From Streptomyces kurssanovii (lineage in GTDB: Bacteria; Actinomycetota; Actinomycetes; Streptomycetales; Streptomycetaceae): a DNA stretch of 64,000 nucleotides. Below the pieces are notes generated by a model. That model was given only the letters and a program-made list of their open reading frames with translations. It was not told the origin of the DNA and ran no database searches. Location of the stretch: positions 62,001 to 126,000 of the forward strand of contig NZ_BMTN01000008.1 in NCBI RefSeq assembly GCF_014649695.1, written 5' to 3'. Both the position numbers and the translations under genes were made by a program. Shown piece after piece: positions 18,670 through 27,533 of this stretch (the first letter of the stretch is position 1; each line of letters starts with the position of its first letter).

Positions 18670-19788
18670 TCAGCCCTCTTCGGCGGAAGCACGGTTCCCG
18701 GCAGGCCTCAGCGCCTGCCGGACCGACCAGACGACGGCCACCAGCGGCACGGCGGCGACCGCGCCCACCATCCCCGCCGCGACGGCACCGCCGACGACCG
18801 ACAGCGCGACCACGACCGGATGCAGCCGGACGGCCCAGCTCATCACGATCGGATGCAGCAGATGGCCCTCGATCTGCCCGATCACGACGATGAGCGCGAC
18901 GACCACGGCCGCCGTCAGCGGCCCCTTGGCCGCGAGAGCCACCACCGCGGCCACCGCGAGAGCGACGGGGGAGCCGACGAGCGGGACGAACGCGGCGAAG
19001 AACTCCAGCAGGGCGAGCGGCAGGGCGAGCGGCACGCCGAGGGCGAAGAGGGCGATCCCGACGAGGATCGCGTTGGTGACCGCCACCAGGAGAATGCCGC
19101 GCGTGTAGCCGGTGAAGGTCCGCCAGGCGGCACGTCCCGCCACCGTGGCGCGCCGACGGGCGGCCGGCGGCAACTGACCGCAGAACCATCCCCACTGGCG
19201 GTCTCCGGAATGGATGAAGAAGACCGAGCAGAACAGCGCGAGGGCGAACACCGTCAGCACTTCGACCAGCCTTCGACCACCGCTCACCGCCTCGCTGATG
19301 ACGGCGGACCGGTGGCTGGAGAGCCACTGCCCGATACGCGCCTGGATGTCGGTGAGCGCCTCGGGGTTCACGCGGAACGGAGGCCGCTCCAGCCAGTTCT
19401 CGATCCTTTCGATGCCGGTACGGAACTCCCGCACCAGAGTCGTCCGCTCCCCCGCGACCGCCTCACCGACCAGGGCGAGCACACCCAGGACGAGTGCGAT
19501 GGTGGCGAGCAGCGAGACGGCGACCGCGAGCGGGCGCGGCAGGACGCGTGCCACCAGGTCGGCCACCGGCCGGAGCACGGCGGTGACGACGAGGCCGAGG
19601 AAGACGGCCACGGCGATCTCATGGAACCGGCCGAGCACGGCGAAGACGCTGTAGACGGCGGCGGCCACCACGATGATCCGCCAGGCGTACGCGGCGGCCG
19701 TCCGCAGGGCCCCGGGCACCCTCGACGGGTCTGCGGGCACTTCCGGGGGGTGCTGCTGCGTGTCCGACGGCCTTGGGGGCATGCACAT
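18670..19788 (-). CDS. AI-2E family transporter
   Basis: About 372 residues with eight hydrophobic segments and the conserved block FTGYTRGILLVAVTNAILVG near two thirds of the length. Late family motifs are FFAAFVPLVGSPVALAVAAV and VIGQIEGHLLHPIVM. The family includes the E. coli AI-2 exporter TqsA and Na/H antiporters, so the name says little about the substrate. The start is uncertain: ATG 19788 has GGTGG seven bases upstream, ATG 19782 has the same site, and ATG 19890 adds 34 low-complexity residues. Confidence 0.85.
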   Translation of the reverse strand: MCMPPRPSDTQQHPPEVPADPSRVPGALRTAAAYAWRIIVVAAAVYSVFAVLGRFHEIAVAVFLGLVVTAVLRPVADLVARVLPRPLAVAVSLLATIALVLGVLALVGEAVAGERTTLVREFRTGIERIENWLERPPFRVNPEALTDIQARIGQWLSSHRSAVISEAVSGGRRLVEVLTVFALALFCSVFFIHSGDRQWGWFCGQLPPAARRRATVAGRAAWRTFTGYTRGILLVAVTNAILVGIALFALGVPLALPLALLEFFAAFVPLVGSPVALAVAAVVALAAKGPLTAAVVVALIVVIGQIEGHLLHPIVMSWAVRLHPVVVALSVVGGAVAAGMVGAVAAVPLVAVVWSVRQALRPAGNRASAEEG

Positions 19789-19927
19789 CGGCGTACCACC
19801 GGAAGGGCCCGGTGCCACGCTCGCGACGCCTTGTTCCCCCGAAGGCACGCCCGACGGCACGCTCGACCGCCCCGCCCGCCGGCGGGGCATCCGGCCCGGC
19901 GGTCAGGGGCGTACGCGGGTCACACGG

Positions 19928-20125
19928 TCAGCCGGAGCAGGCCGTGCGCTCCGCCTCCCGCCACTCGCACACCGGACACAGCGTGGCGCCCTTGACCGTC
20001 TCGGGGTACTCGGTCGGCGCACGGCACAGGACGCATTCGGCGAAGGGCCCCTCGGCCGGGGTCCCGGCCTCCTGCCCTGCCGCCTCCCTCTCCGGGGTCT
20101 CGCAGTACGGCTCATACTCGTCCAT
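19928..20125 (-). CDS. Small acidic zinc-ribbon protein
   Basis: 65 residues, acidic, with an N-terminal Glu/Pro-rich arm and a four-cysteine set (CVLC about 18 residues before CPVC) typical of a small zinc ribbon. It begins 10 bases after the ABC-2 membrane gene stop and probably belongs to the same leftward transcript. I do not recognise a function. Confidence 0.6.
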   Translation of the reverse strand: MDEYEPYCETPEREAAGQEAGTPAEGPFAECVLCRAPTEYPETVKGATLCPVCEWREAERTACSG

Positions 20126-20135
20126 GCATTCGACT

Positions 20136-20828
20136 CTAGCTCGCGGCTCTGCCGCCGTCCGCGCCCCGCAGCGGCGTCAGCACGGACGCGACGCCGGCTG
20201 CTGCGGCCGCGATCACCGCCGCCGCGAGGAGCGGCAGCAGCGGCAGCGTCACCACGCCGTTTCGTGAGCCCGTGACCAGGCCGGTGACGGCGTACCTCGC
20301 CGGAGATCCGCCGCCGACCAGGGCCAGCAGCGCCAGCAGGACCGTCGCCGCCAGCGACCACCCCCGCGCGTGCAGCAGCGGCCGGGTGCACAGCGCCCCG
20401 ACCGCCAGTCCGAGCAGGACGCAGACCGCGCCCGCGACGAGCCCCGCACCCGCCGCGGCCGGCCGTGGGACCGCCACCTGGTGAGCGGCGCCGGAGGGGG
20501 CACTGATCAGCGCGACGACGATCACCGCGACGGCCCCCAGGGCCGCCGCGCACAGAGTGGCGGCGAGCAGTGCGGCCAGGTGCGCCCGGGGCGCGCCGGC
20601 CGCCGCCGCCGTGACGCTCCGCGCGGCCGGCGGCTCCTGCGTGGCGCAGATCCGCACGAGCCACGCGGTGACCGGCAGCAGCGCGGCGGCCGCGTAGCCG
20701 AGGGAATCCAGAACCGGTCCGCCGCCCTGGACACCGACGGCCAGGAAGGCGCCGTAGAGCAGTACGGGCGGCAGCCAGCGCTGGGAGCGCAGGAGAAGGG
20801 CGGTGTGGTAGCGCAGAAGTGCCGTCAT
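20136..20828 (-). CDS. ABC transporter membrane subunit
   Basis: A 230-residue integral membrane protein with six hydrophobic segments, starting MTALLRYHTALLLRSQRWLP as many ABC-2-like permeases do. The ATG at 20828 overlaps the ATPase stop by four bases, which makes it the partner of that ATPase. The helices are Ala/Leu/Val-rich with little conserved sequence, so the substrate is unknown. Confidence 0.75.
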   Translation of the reverse strand: MTALLRYHTALLLRSQRWLPPVLLYGAFLAVGVQGGGPVLDSLGYAAAALLPVTAWLVRICATQEPPAARSVTAAAAGAPRAHLAALLAATLCAAALGAVAVIVVALISAPSGAAHQVAVPRPAAAGAGLVAGAVCVLLGLAVGALCTRPLLHARGWSLAATVLLALLALVGGGSPARYAVTGLVTGSRNGVVTLPLLPLLAAAVIAAAAAGVASVLTPLRGADGGRAAS

Positions 20829-21730
20829 GCCTTCGTGCCGGTTCCTGTCGGGTGCACGGTCGTCGCCGCCGTCACCGCCGTCGCCGAGGGGCTCGCGGCC
20901 GCTTCCTCGGCCTCTTCGAGGTGCCGGATGTGCCACGGCGGCCGGGCGGTGAGCAGCGCACGCAGCAGGGCGTCGGAGTACCCGGCAGGGACGGTGAGCA
21001 CCGTGCCGCCGTCCTCACCCGCGATGTGCTCCGGATCTCCCGGCAGCGCGTCGGGCAGCGGTGCGCCGGGGGGACCGACCGCCACGATCCGCGCCCACCG
21101 GCCCGGTTCCCGCCCGGCACGCGACGGGCCTTCGGCCGGCAGCTCCTCGACCCGGCCGTCCCGTACGCGGAACACCGCGTCGGCCGCCCCTGCCGGCCGC
21201 CGGGGGTCGTGGTCGACGTGCACGACCGAAGCGCCCGCCGTCACCAGCTCGGTGACCGCGAGGTCGAGCTGCTCGCGCGCCGGGGTGTCGAGACCGGTCC
21301 ACGCCTCGTCGAGCACGAGCAGTTCCGGGTCGGCGAGGAGCGCCTGAGCCACGGCGACCTTCTGGCTGGTGCCTTTGGACAGCTCACCGAGAGGCGTACG
21401 GGCGTAGGCCGCGGCCCCGAAGCGTTCGAGCCACTCGGCGGCCCCGGCGGCCGCGGCCCGCCGCCCCAGTCCGTGGATCCGGCCCATGTGCGTCAGATAG
21501 CCGGCCGCGGTGAACGGCAGTGCGGCGGGGAAGCGTTCGGGGACGTAGGCCGTGCGGGGCCGGCCGGTGATACGGCCTTCTGAGGGAGCGACGATGCCGG
21601 CGAGCAGCCTCAGCAGCGTCGACTTGCCACTCCCGTTGGCGCCCTGCACACGGACGAGCGTGCCCGGGCGCAGGTCGAGGTCGACCCCGCGCAGGACCCA
21701 GGGCCCGCCGAGGCCGTAACGACGACCCAC
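20825..21730 (-). CDS. ABC transporter ATPase
   Basis: A 301-residue ATP-binding protein. Walker A is QGANGSGKST, the signature is the variant LSKGTSQK instead of LSGGQ, Walker B is LLVLDEAWTGLD, and the switch region VHVDHDPRR has His in the expected place. It is typical of small ABC-2 exporters. The GTG at 21730 is the first usual start but leaves little sequence before the first strand. A CTG at 21745, overlapping the AIM24 stop and preceded by AGAAGG, would add TELKLRQ and fits the family better. Confidence 0.85.
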   Translation of the reverse strand: MGRRYGLGGPWVLRGVDLDLRPGTLVRVQGANGSGKSTLLRLLAGIVAPSEGRITGRPRTAYVPERFPAALPFTAAGYLTHMGRIHGLGRRAAAAGAAEWLERFGAAAYARTPLGELSKGTSQKVAVAQALLADPELLVLDEAWTGLDTPAREQLDLAVTELVTAGASVVHVDHDPRRPAGAADAVFRVRDGRVEELPAEGPSRAGREPGRWARIVAVGPPGAPLPDALPGDPEHIAGEDGGTVLTVPAGYSDALLRALLTARPPWHIRHLEEAEEAAASPSATAVTAATTVHPTGTGTKA

Positions 21731-21741
21731 CTGCCGGAGCT

Positions 21742-22419
21742 TCAGTTCTGTGACGCCTTCTGCGGGGTGAGCTCACTGGGCCGGACGATGACGAAACCCT
21801 CGCCCTCCAGCTTGAGTTGCACCGCTTCGCCCGAGCCGCCGCGGATCATCGAACCGACCGACTGCGAACGGTGCAGCGACGTGTGCAGCTGGGCGCTCCA
21901 GCCCACGACGGCGTCCGTGTCGACGAAAACCGGCTGCTGGTGGCTGACGGGGATGACGATCGGGCTGCCGTCGCAGATGACGCCCAGCTTCCCGTAGCCG
22001 GTGAAGAGGCTGTTGAAGAGGCCACCGCCGGTCATGCCGGCGCCCTTGACCGTCTTGATCTCGTACGACAGCGTCGCGTCGAAGCAGAGCACGTTGCGGC
22101 CGTTTATGGTCAGCGCGTCGCCCTGCTCGATGTCGACGATGAAGCAGTTGGCCGCTTCGTGCGCGAACCACGCCTCGCCCTGGCCGCGCACGGCCATCAG
22201 CGGCAGGCCCTCGCCGGTGACGGCGCGCTTGAGCATGCCGCCGATCCCCTGGCCCTTGCGCTCGAACTGGAGATTGCCGCGGAAGGCGATCATCGAGCCC
22301 TGCCGCGCGTGCATCTCGCCGTTGACCGCGTACTTGATCGACTTGGCGTTCTGCAGCGTCATTCCGGGAACGGTGGCCTGCTGTGCCATGTTCTCTGTGG
22401 AGAAAAGATCGCTCTTCAT
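21742..22419 (-). CDS. AIM24-family protein
   Basis: A 225-residue beta-rich protein of the AIM24/TRAP-like family (DUF124). Typical signs are GEMHARQGSMIAFRGNLQFE, GEAWFAHEAANCFIVDIEQG and the Gly-rich TGGGLFNSLFTG near the middle. Function in bacteria is poorly known; the yeast namesake is mitochondrial. Here it is the first gene of a leftward operon with an ABC ATPase 11 bases on. ATG 22428 is an equally possible start, nine bases upstream. Confidence 0.85.
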   Translation of the reverse strand: MKSDLFSTENMAQQATVPGMTLQNAKSIKYAVNGEMHARQGSMIAFRGNLQFERKGQGIGGMLKRAVTGEGLPLMAVRGQGEAWFAHEAANCFIVDIEQGDALTINGRNVLCFDATLSYEIKTVKGAGMTGGGLFNSLFTGYGKLGVICDGSPIVIPVSHQQPVFVDTDAVVGWSAQLHTSLHRSQSVGSMIRGGSGEAVQLKLEGEGFVIVRPSELTPQKASQN

Positions 22420-22490
22420 GGGGTGCATCGTCGCCCGGACGGGTTCGTTCCGCCAACAACCCCCGATCGGGCGGCTGGCAGACTGACGGC

Positions 22491-23429
<939 letters not shown>

Positions 23430-23441
23430 TATACGTGAGCC

Positions 23442-23876
23442 ATGACCGTCTTTCGTGACTTCAACTTCAAGCTCCTCGTCGTCGAGAAGCTCATGTACTG
23501 GGACGAGACACTGACCCCGGCGTTCAGCCTGGAGCAGCACATGCGGGAGCGCGGGGTCGAGGACCTCGCCGCCTACGTCGAGGAGAACGAGCTGGAGTAC
23601 ACCGTCCTCGACGAGGCGCGCGCCTACTTCGAAGACCTGGACATACCGGCGGAGCTGCTCGCCACCGTGGACGAGCTGACTTTCGACGGCGGGCACCAGG
23701 TCTTCATGGAGTGCGCCCCGGTCTGGGACGGCGAGGACGACCTCTTCGACGTGCGTCGCCTCGACGACCTGGACCTGCTGCCGAACCTCAAGCTCTTCAC
23801 CGGGAGGCTCGAGTTGGAGCACATGGTCCCCGGCGCGCTGGAGATTCTCGCGGCCCGGGGTATCGCCGTGCGCTGA
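23442..23876 (+). CDS. Conserved hypothetical protein (DUF6892-like)
   Basis: 144 acidic residues with no signal peptide or helix, starting MTVFRDFNFKLLVVEKLMYW and containing GGHQVFMECAPVWDGEDDLF and LDDLDLLPNLKLFTG. I recognise it only as a soluble Streptomyces family; the DUF6892 assignment is from memory. It follows the Pth2-like gene by 12 bases, so cotranscription is likely. Confidence 0.7.
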   Translation: MTVFRDFNFKLLVVEKLMYWDETLTPAFSLEQHMRERGVEDLAAYVEENELEYTVLDEARAYFEDLDIPAELLATVDELTFDGGHQVFMECAPVWDGEDDLFDVRRLDDLDLLPNLKLFTGRLELEHMVPGALEILAARGIAVR

Positions 23877-23899
23877 CGGCCGGGCGGCGTGGGGGTCGG

Positions 23900-24190
23900 G
23901 CACGAGGGCGGTACGTGCTCCGCGGCGCGGGGGCGCGCCGTCCGGCCGCGCACGAGGCTGATCAGTGAGGGACCGCCCCGCAGGCACCACAGAGCGATGA
24001 CGGGGTCGCAGACAGCGCAGGCCAGGGACGACTCGTGGTAGAAGGGCATGATCGGGTTGCCCTTGAAGTGGTTGAGCAGGTCCCAGGCGGTGTGCAGCAG
24101 CCAGACCATGCCGATGAACGTCCAGGATTCCAGGACCCGGTAGGCGACGTACGTGATGACGGCGGTGGCGAGGAACTCCCAGCCGCCGAG
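23900..24190 (-). pseudogene. DUF6010 membrane protein, 5' truncated remnant
   Basis: Read leftward from the junction near 24190, the frame gives GGLGGWEFLATAVITYVAYR, VLESWTFIGMVWLLHTAWDL, LNHFKGNPIMPFYHESSLAC and AVCDPVIALWCLRGGPSLI. These are the last three-quarters of a DUF6010 membrane protein. The first 45 or so residues and the start are missing, and no stop follows where family members end. At the breakpoint the DNA turns into an AraC-type coding fragment of the opposite strand. Confidence 0.7.
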
Positions 24191-24275
24191 GCCACCGCCT
24201 TCCGCGACCGCTTCAAGCGCACCACCGGGGTCTCCCCCCGGACCTACCGACGTACCTTCGACAGAGGTCCGGATT
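24188..24275 (+). pseudogene. AraC-family regulator, C-terminal remnant
   Basis: The plus frame from the same junction reads ATAFRDRFKRTTGVSPRTYR and RTF. This is the second helix-turn-helix end of an AraC/GlxA-type regulator. Everything upstream of it is gone and no natural stop is seen. In intact genomes such a regulator would face away from the DUF6010 gene, so one deletion removed the shared promoter and both 5' ends. Confidence 0.65.
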
Positions 24276-24353
24276 CAACTACTCCGATTTTCGTCCTTTT
24301 TGGGCTGACGGGCGCTACGGTGAGTCTTCACACAATCTGCACAAGGGGGGACC

Positions 24354-24830
24354 TTGAGCACTCCGTACACCACCACTCCGCCACCGCACGGCCCCGTGCC
24401 CGCCGGGACGCAACGGCCGCTGTGGAAGATGAAGCGCACCTACGCCGGCGGACTGCTGATCATGGCGCTCGGCTTCGGATGCGGTGGCGCCGCCGCGTCG
24501 GACGACGCCGTACCGGCCGCGAAGCCGAGCCCCGGCCCGACCGTCACCGAGACGGTCACCGCGACGGCGACCACCACCGCGACGCCCGCCCCCAAGGCCA
24601 CGGTCACCGAACCCGGGCCCACCGTGACCGTGAGGGTGACCAGGACGGAGACGGCCGACACCTATGACAGCGGTGAGAGCGACTCCGGCAGCGGCGGTGA
24701 CGCGGACGTGTACTACGAGAACTGCACCGCCGCCCGGGCCGCGGGAGCCGCGCCCGTCCACCGGGGCGAGCCCGGCTACGGCAGCCACCTCGACCGGGAC
24801 AACGACGGCACCGGCTGCGACGGGGGCTGA
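24354..24830 (+). CDS. Excalibur calcium-binding domain protein
   Basis: 158 residues. A short Pro/Thr-rich start is followed by a membrane segment (YAGGLLIMALGFGCGGAAAS), then a long Thr/Val/Pro stalk (TVTETVTATATTTATPAP) and a C-terminal Excalibur domain: YYENCTAARAAGAAPVHRGE and the loop DRDNDGTGC, whose DxDxDG spacing binds calcium. It is probably membrane-anchored with the domain outside. The start is TTG at 24354 with AAGGGGGGACC upstream. Confidence 0.85.
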   Translation: MSTPYTTTPPPHGPVPAGTQRPLWKMKRTYAGGLLIMALGFGCGGAAASDDAVPAAKPSPGPTVTETVTATATTTATPAPKATVTEPGPTVTVRVTRTETADTYDSGESDSGSGGDADVYYENCTAARAAGAAPVHRGEPGYGSHLDRDNDGTGCDGG

Positions 24831-25046
24831 CGAACCGGTGCCCGCCCCCCGGCCGGCGCGTGCCGCACGCGCCCGCCCGTCGGCAGGGGCGGGTGGGACG
24901 TTGAACAACCGGGGGCCCGGCTGCGTACTTCCAAGTACCGCCCAGTAGTTTGACCGGCTAAGTTCGACCGGCAGGCGGCCGGCGGGCTGACCGGCCATTC
25001 AGCAGGGCGGTTGGTTGCCGTGTAACGCATCGGCTCTGGAGGCACA

Positions 25047-25838
25047 TTGTTGCGGCGCATCAACGGAACAGCACTCATCATCGCGGCCCTGGTCGTCACG
25101 GTCGGGGCGCTCGCGTTCCCCGTGTGGTCCTACGCCGACCGTTCCGGCACCGGGCAGGACAATCTCAACGCCTCGAGCGTGGCGACCCAATGGGGGCCGC
25201 TGTCGGCCACCGACCGCGACTTCCTGGTCAAGGTACGGCTCGCCGGCCTGTGGGAACTGCCCGCCGGGCAGCAGGCGATAGAACGCGCGCCCACCGAAGC
25301 CGTCAAGGCGGCCGGCGACCACCTCGTCGTCGGCCACACCGACCTCGACAAGCGGGCGCGCAACGTGGCGGCGCAGCTGGGGGTCGAGCTGCCGAACCAG
25401 CCCACCGAGCAGCAGCAGGGCTGGCTGCGTGAGCTGTCCGCGGCGCAGGGCGAGGAGTACGAGCGGAAGTTCGCCCAGCTCCTGCGGAACGCGCACGGCA
25501 AGGTCTTCGCGCTGATAGCCGAGGTCCGCCACACCACCCGCAACACGCTGATCCGCCAGCTCGCCACGGACGCCAACCAGACGGTGCTCGACCACATCAC
25601 GATGCTCGAGCAGACCGGCCGGGTCGACTTCGACGCCATCGCCAACGAGGCGGCGGCGGGGGCCACGGCCAGCCCGAGCGGTCCGCCGCCGCCGGACGGC
25701 AATCTGCCGCCCGCGCCGCCCGCGGTCACCCCCACCGGGGACCAGTCGTTCACGTCCCGGCCGTCACCGCAGCCCGGTGCGCCGACCGCGGTCAACACCG
25801 ACCGCCCGGCACCGCAGGACCCCGTGCCGGCGGGGTGA
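25047..25838 (+). CDS. DUF4142 secreted or anchored protein
   Basis: 263 residues. An N-terminal membrane segment (GTALIIAALVVTVGALAFPV) is followed by a four-helix DUF4142 domain at about 50-200 (LSATDRDFLVKVRLAGLWEL; HTDLDKRARNVAAQLGVELP; LAQLLRNAHGK-type helix written FAQLLRNAHGKVFAL). The tail is Pro/Ala-rich and disordered. DUF4142 resembles ferritin-like bundles, but metal ligands are not evident. The TTG start at 25047 (another TTG is at 25044) has GGAGG upstream. A strong bidirectional terminator follows. Confidence 0.85.
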   Translation: MLRRINGTALIIAALVVTVGALAFPVWSYADRSGTGQDNLNASSVATQWGPLSATDRDFLVKVRLAGLWELPAGQQAIERAPTEAVKAAGDHLVVGHTDLDKRARNVAAQLGVELPNQPTEQQQGWLRELSAAQGEEYERKFAQLLRNAHGKVFALIAEVRHTTRNTLIRQLATDANQTVLDHITMLEQTGRVDFDAIANEAAAGATASPSGPPPPDGNLPPAPPAVTPTGDQSFTSRPSPQPGAPTAVNTDRPAPQDPVPAG

Positions 25839-25850
25839 CCGGACGGCCGT

Positions 25851-25890
25851 GATTTGAGGTTCCGGTCCGGCCGGGCCGGAACCTCAAATC
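25851..25890. terminator. Terminator between DUF4142 and MNIO genes
   Basis: A 15-bp perfect stem (GATTTGAGGTTCCGG and its complement) closes a 10-base GC loop. The A/T-rich base of the stem gives weak T tracts on both strands. It starts 13 bases after the DUF4142 stop and isolates the MNIO operon. Confidence 0.85.
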
Positions 25891-25980
25891 AACCTCTGAA
25901 CGTCCCCTCCTTCGGGTTCATCCGCTCGTGCGGGGGCCATGACCCTGGCACGTCACACGTCGGGCGTGGAGGAGGGGACC

Positions 25981-27528
25981 ATGGAACTCGGCATCGGAAT
26001 CGGCTGGCGGCCGGAGATCTCGGACACGGTGGAGCGGCTGCCGGACCTCGACTGGGTCGAGGTCGTCGCGGAGAACGTCTGCCCCGGTCACCTGCCGCCC
26101 GCACTGCTGCGGCTGCGCTCGCGCGGCGTCCGCGTCGTCCCGCACGGCGTCTCGCTCGGACTCGGCGGCGCCGACCGGCCGTCGGAGCGGCGCCTGGCCG
26201 ATCTGGCCGAGCGGGCGGAGGCACTCGACGCGCCGTTGGTCACGGAACACATCGCGTTCGTGAGGGCCGGCGGCGCGCTCACCGCCTCCTCGGTGCTGGA
26301 GGCCGGTCACCTTCTGCCCGTGCCCCGCACCTGGGACGCGCTCGCCGTGCTGTGCGAGAACGTGCGCATCGCGCAGGACTCGCTGCCGGTGCCGCTGGCG
26401 CTGGAGAACATCGCGGCGATGTTCTCCTGGCCCGACGAGGAGCTCACCGAGGGCCAGTTCCTCGCGGAGCTCGTGGAGCGCACGGGAGTACGGCTCCTGA
26501 TCGACGTGGCCAACCTCCACACCAACCACGTCAACCGCGGCGAGGACCCGTCTGCCGCGCTCGACGAACTGCCGGTGGAGTCGATCGCGTACGTCCATGT
26601 CGCGGGCGGCCTCGAACGCGACGGCATCTGGCACGACACGCACGCGCACCCGGTGACGCAGCCGGTCCTTGACGTCCTGTCGGACCTGCGGGCCAGGGTG
26701 AACCCGCCGGGGGTGCTGCTGGAGCGCGACGACGACTTCCCGGCGAGTGCGGAGCTGGAGGGGGAACTGGCGACGATCCGGGCGACGTTGGAAGCGGCGG
26801 GTCTCCGCCGGGCGTCCGGCCGGTACGCGGCCCCGCGGGTCACGGCCGGTGCGGGTGCCGTGCCGGGCGGCCACGGGGGTGCGGGTACGCCTGCGGCGGG
26901 CTTGTTCCCCTACCCGCGCCTTCCCGAACCGGGGCAAGCCCCGGGCCCCGTACGGCCTTCGGCCGTGCCCTCAATCTCCCCCTACGGCCTGTCGGCCGTG
27001 GGAGGTGCCCCCGGGCGGGCCGGCTCTCGCTCCGCGAAATCAGCCCCGCCGGCGTTTGAGGCGCGGGGGTCCGGGGGCAGAGCCCCCGGTTCGGGAAGGG
27101 GCGGGGTGGGGAACGCCTCCGCGCAGCGCCAGCACGTCGCGCTCACCCAGGCCGCGCTGCTGTCCGCGCTCGTCGCGGGCACACCCGCGCCCGAGGGGTT
27201 CGACGCACGCCGGCTGCGTGTGCAGAGCCGCGCGCTCGTCGCGAAGCGCGCCGACGTCGTCGCGAAGGTCGCGCCCGAGCTGCCCGAGATCCTTGGCACC
27301 GGCTACCGGTCCGCCTTCTTCGCGTACGCCAAGAACCGCCCCATGCACGCGGGTTACCGGCGAGACGCGCTCGACTTCGCCGAGCATCTGCTCGCATCGA
27401 GGCGCCCGGAGGACGGCGCCGCCCGGCGAAGGCTGAGCCTGTGGTGGCAGGAGCGCAGCGCCCCCCGTCCGCCGCGCGGGGCGACCCGCCTGGTCCGCGT
27501 GGCCCGTGCCGCGCTCGCGGCGAGGTGA
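25981..27528 (+). CDS. MNIO (DUF692) enzyme fused to a DUF2063-like partner domain
   Basis: 515 residues in three parts. Residues 1-280 are a DUF692 TIM barrel: [10 protein letters not shown] at the start, His55 in [54 protein letters not shown] and LLERDDDFP supply the His/Asp/Glu iron ligands. Residues 309-379 are a Pro/Gly/Ala linker coded by a dispersed repeat. Residues 380-515 resemble the DUF2063/MbnC-like partner ([20 protein letters not shown] ... [20 protein letters not shown]). MNIO enzymes use two or three irons and oxygen to modify cysteines in peptides. ATG 25981 has GGAGGAGGGGACC. The next gene starts five bases after the stop and codes a protein with a Cys-rich tail. Confidence 0.85.
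   Translation: MELGIGIGWRPEISDTVERLPDLDWVEVVAENVCPGHLPPALLRLRSRGVRVVPHGVSLGLGGADRPSERRLADLAERAEALDAPLVTEHIAFVRAGGALTASSVLEAGHLLPVPRTWDALAVLCENVRIAQDSLPVPLALENIAAMFSWPDEELTEGQFLAELVERTGVRLLIDVANLHTNHVNRGEDPSAALDELPVESIAYVHVAGGLERDGIWHDTHAHPVTQPVLDVLSDLRARVNPPGVLLERDDDFPASAELEGELATIRATLEAAGLRRASGRYAAPRVTAGAGAVPGGHGGAGTPAAGLFPYPRLPEPGQAPGPVRPSAVPSISPYGLSAVGGAPGRAGSRSAKSAPPAFEARGSGGRAPGSGRGGVGNASAQRQHVALTQAALLSALVAGTPAPEGFDARRLRVQSRALVAKRADVVAKVAPELPEILGTGYRSAFFAYAKNRPMHAGYRRDALDFAEHLLASRRPEDGAARRRLSLWWQERSAPRPPRGATRLVRVARAALAAR
26905..27115 (+). repeat. Dispersed GC-rich repeat inside the MNIO gene
   Basis: This segment has the composition and words of Streptomyces intergenic repeats: TTCCCGAACCGGGGC, GTACGGCCTTCGGCCGTGCC, TCAGCCCCGCCGGCGTTTGA and GGGGGCAGAGCCCCC, then GGGAAGGGGCGGGG. 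It resembles the block at 3710-3895. It is in frame and free of stops, coding about 70 linker residues. Confidence 0.7.
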
Positions 27529-27533
27529 GCGCC

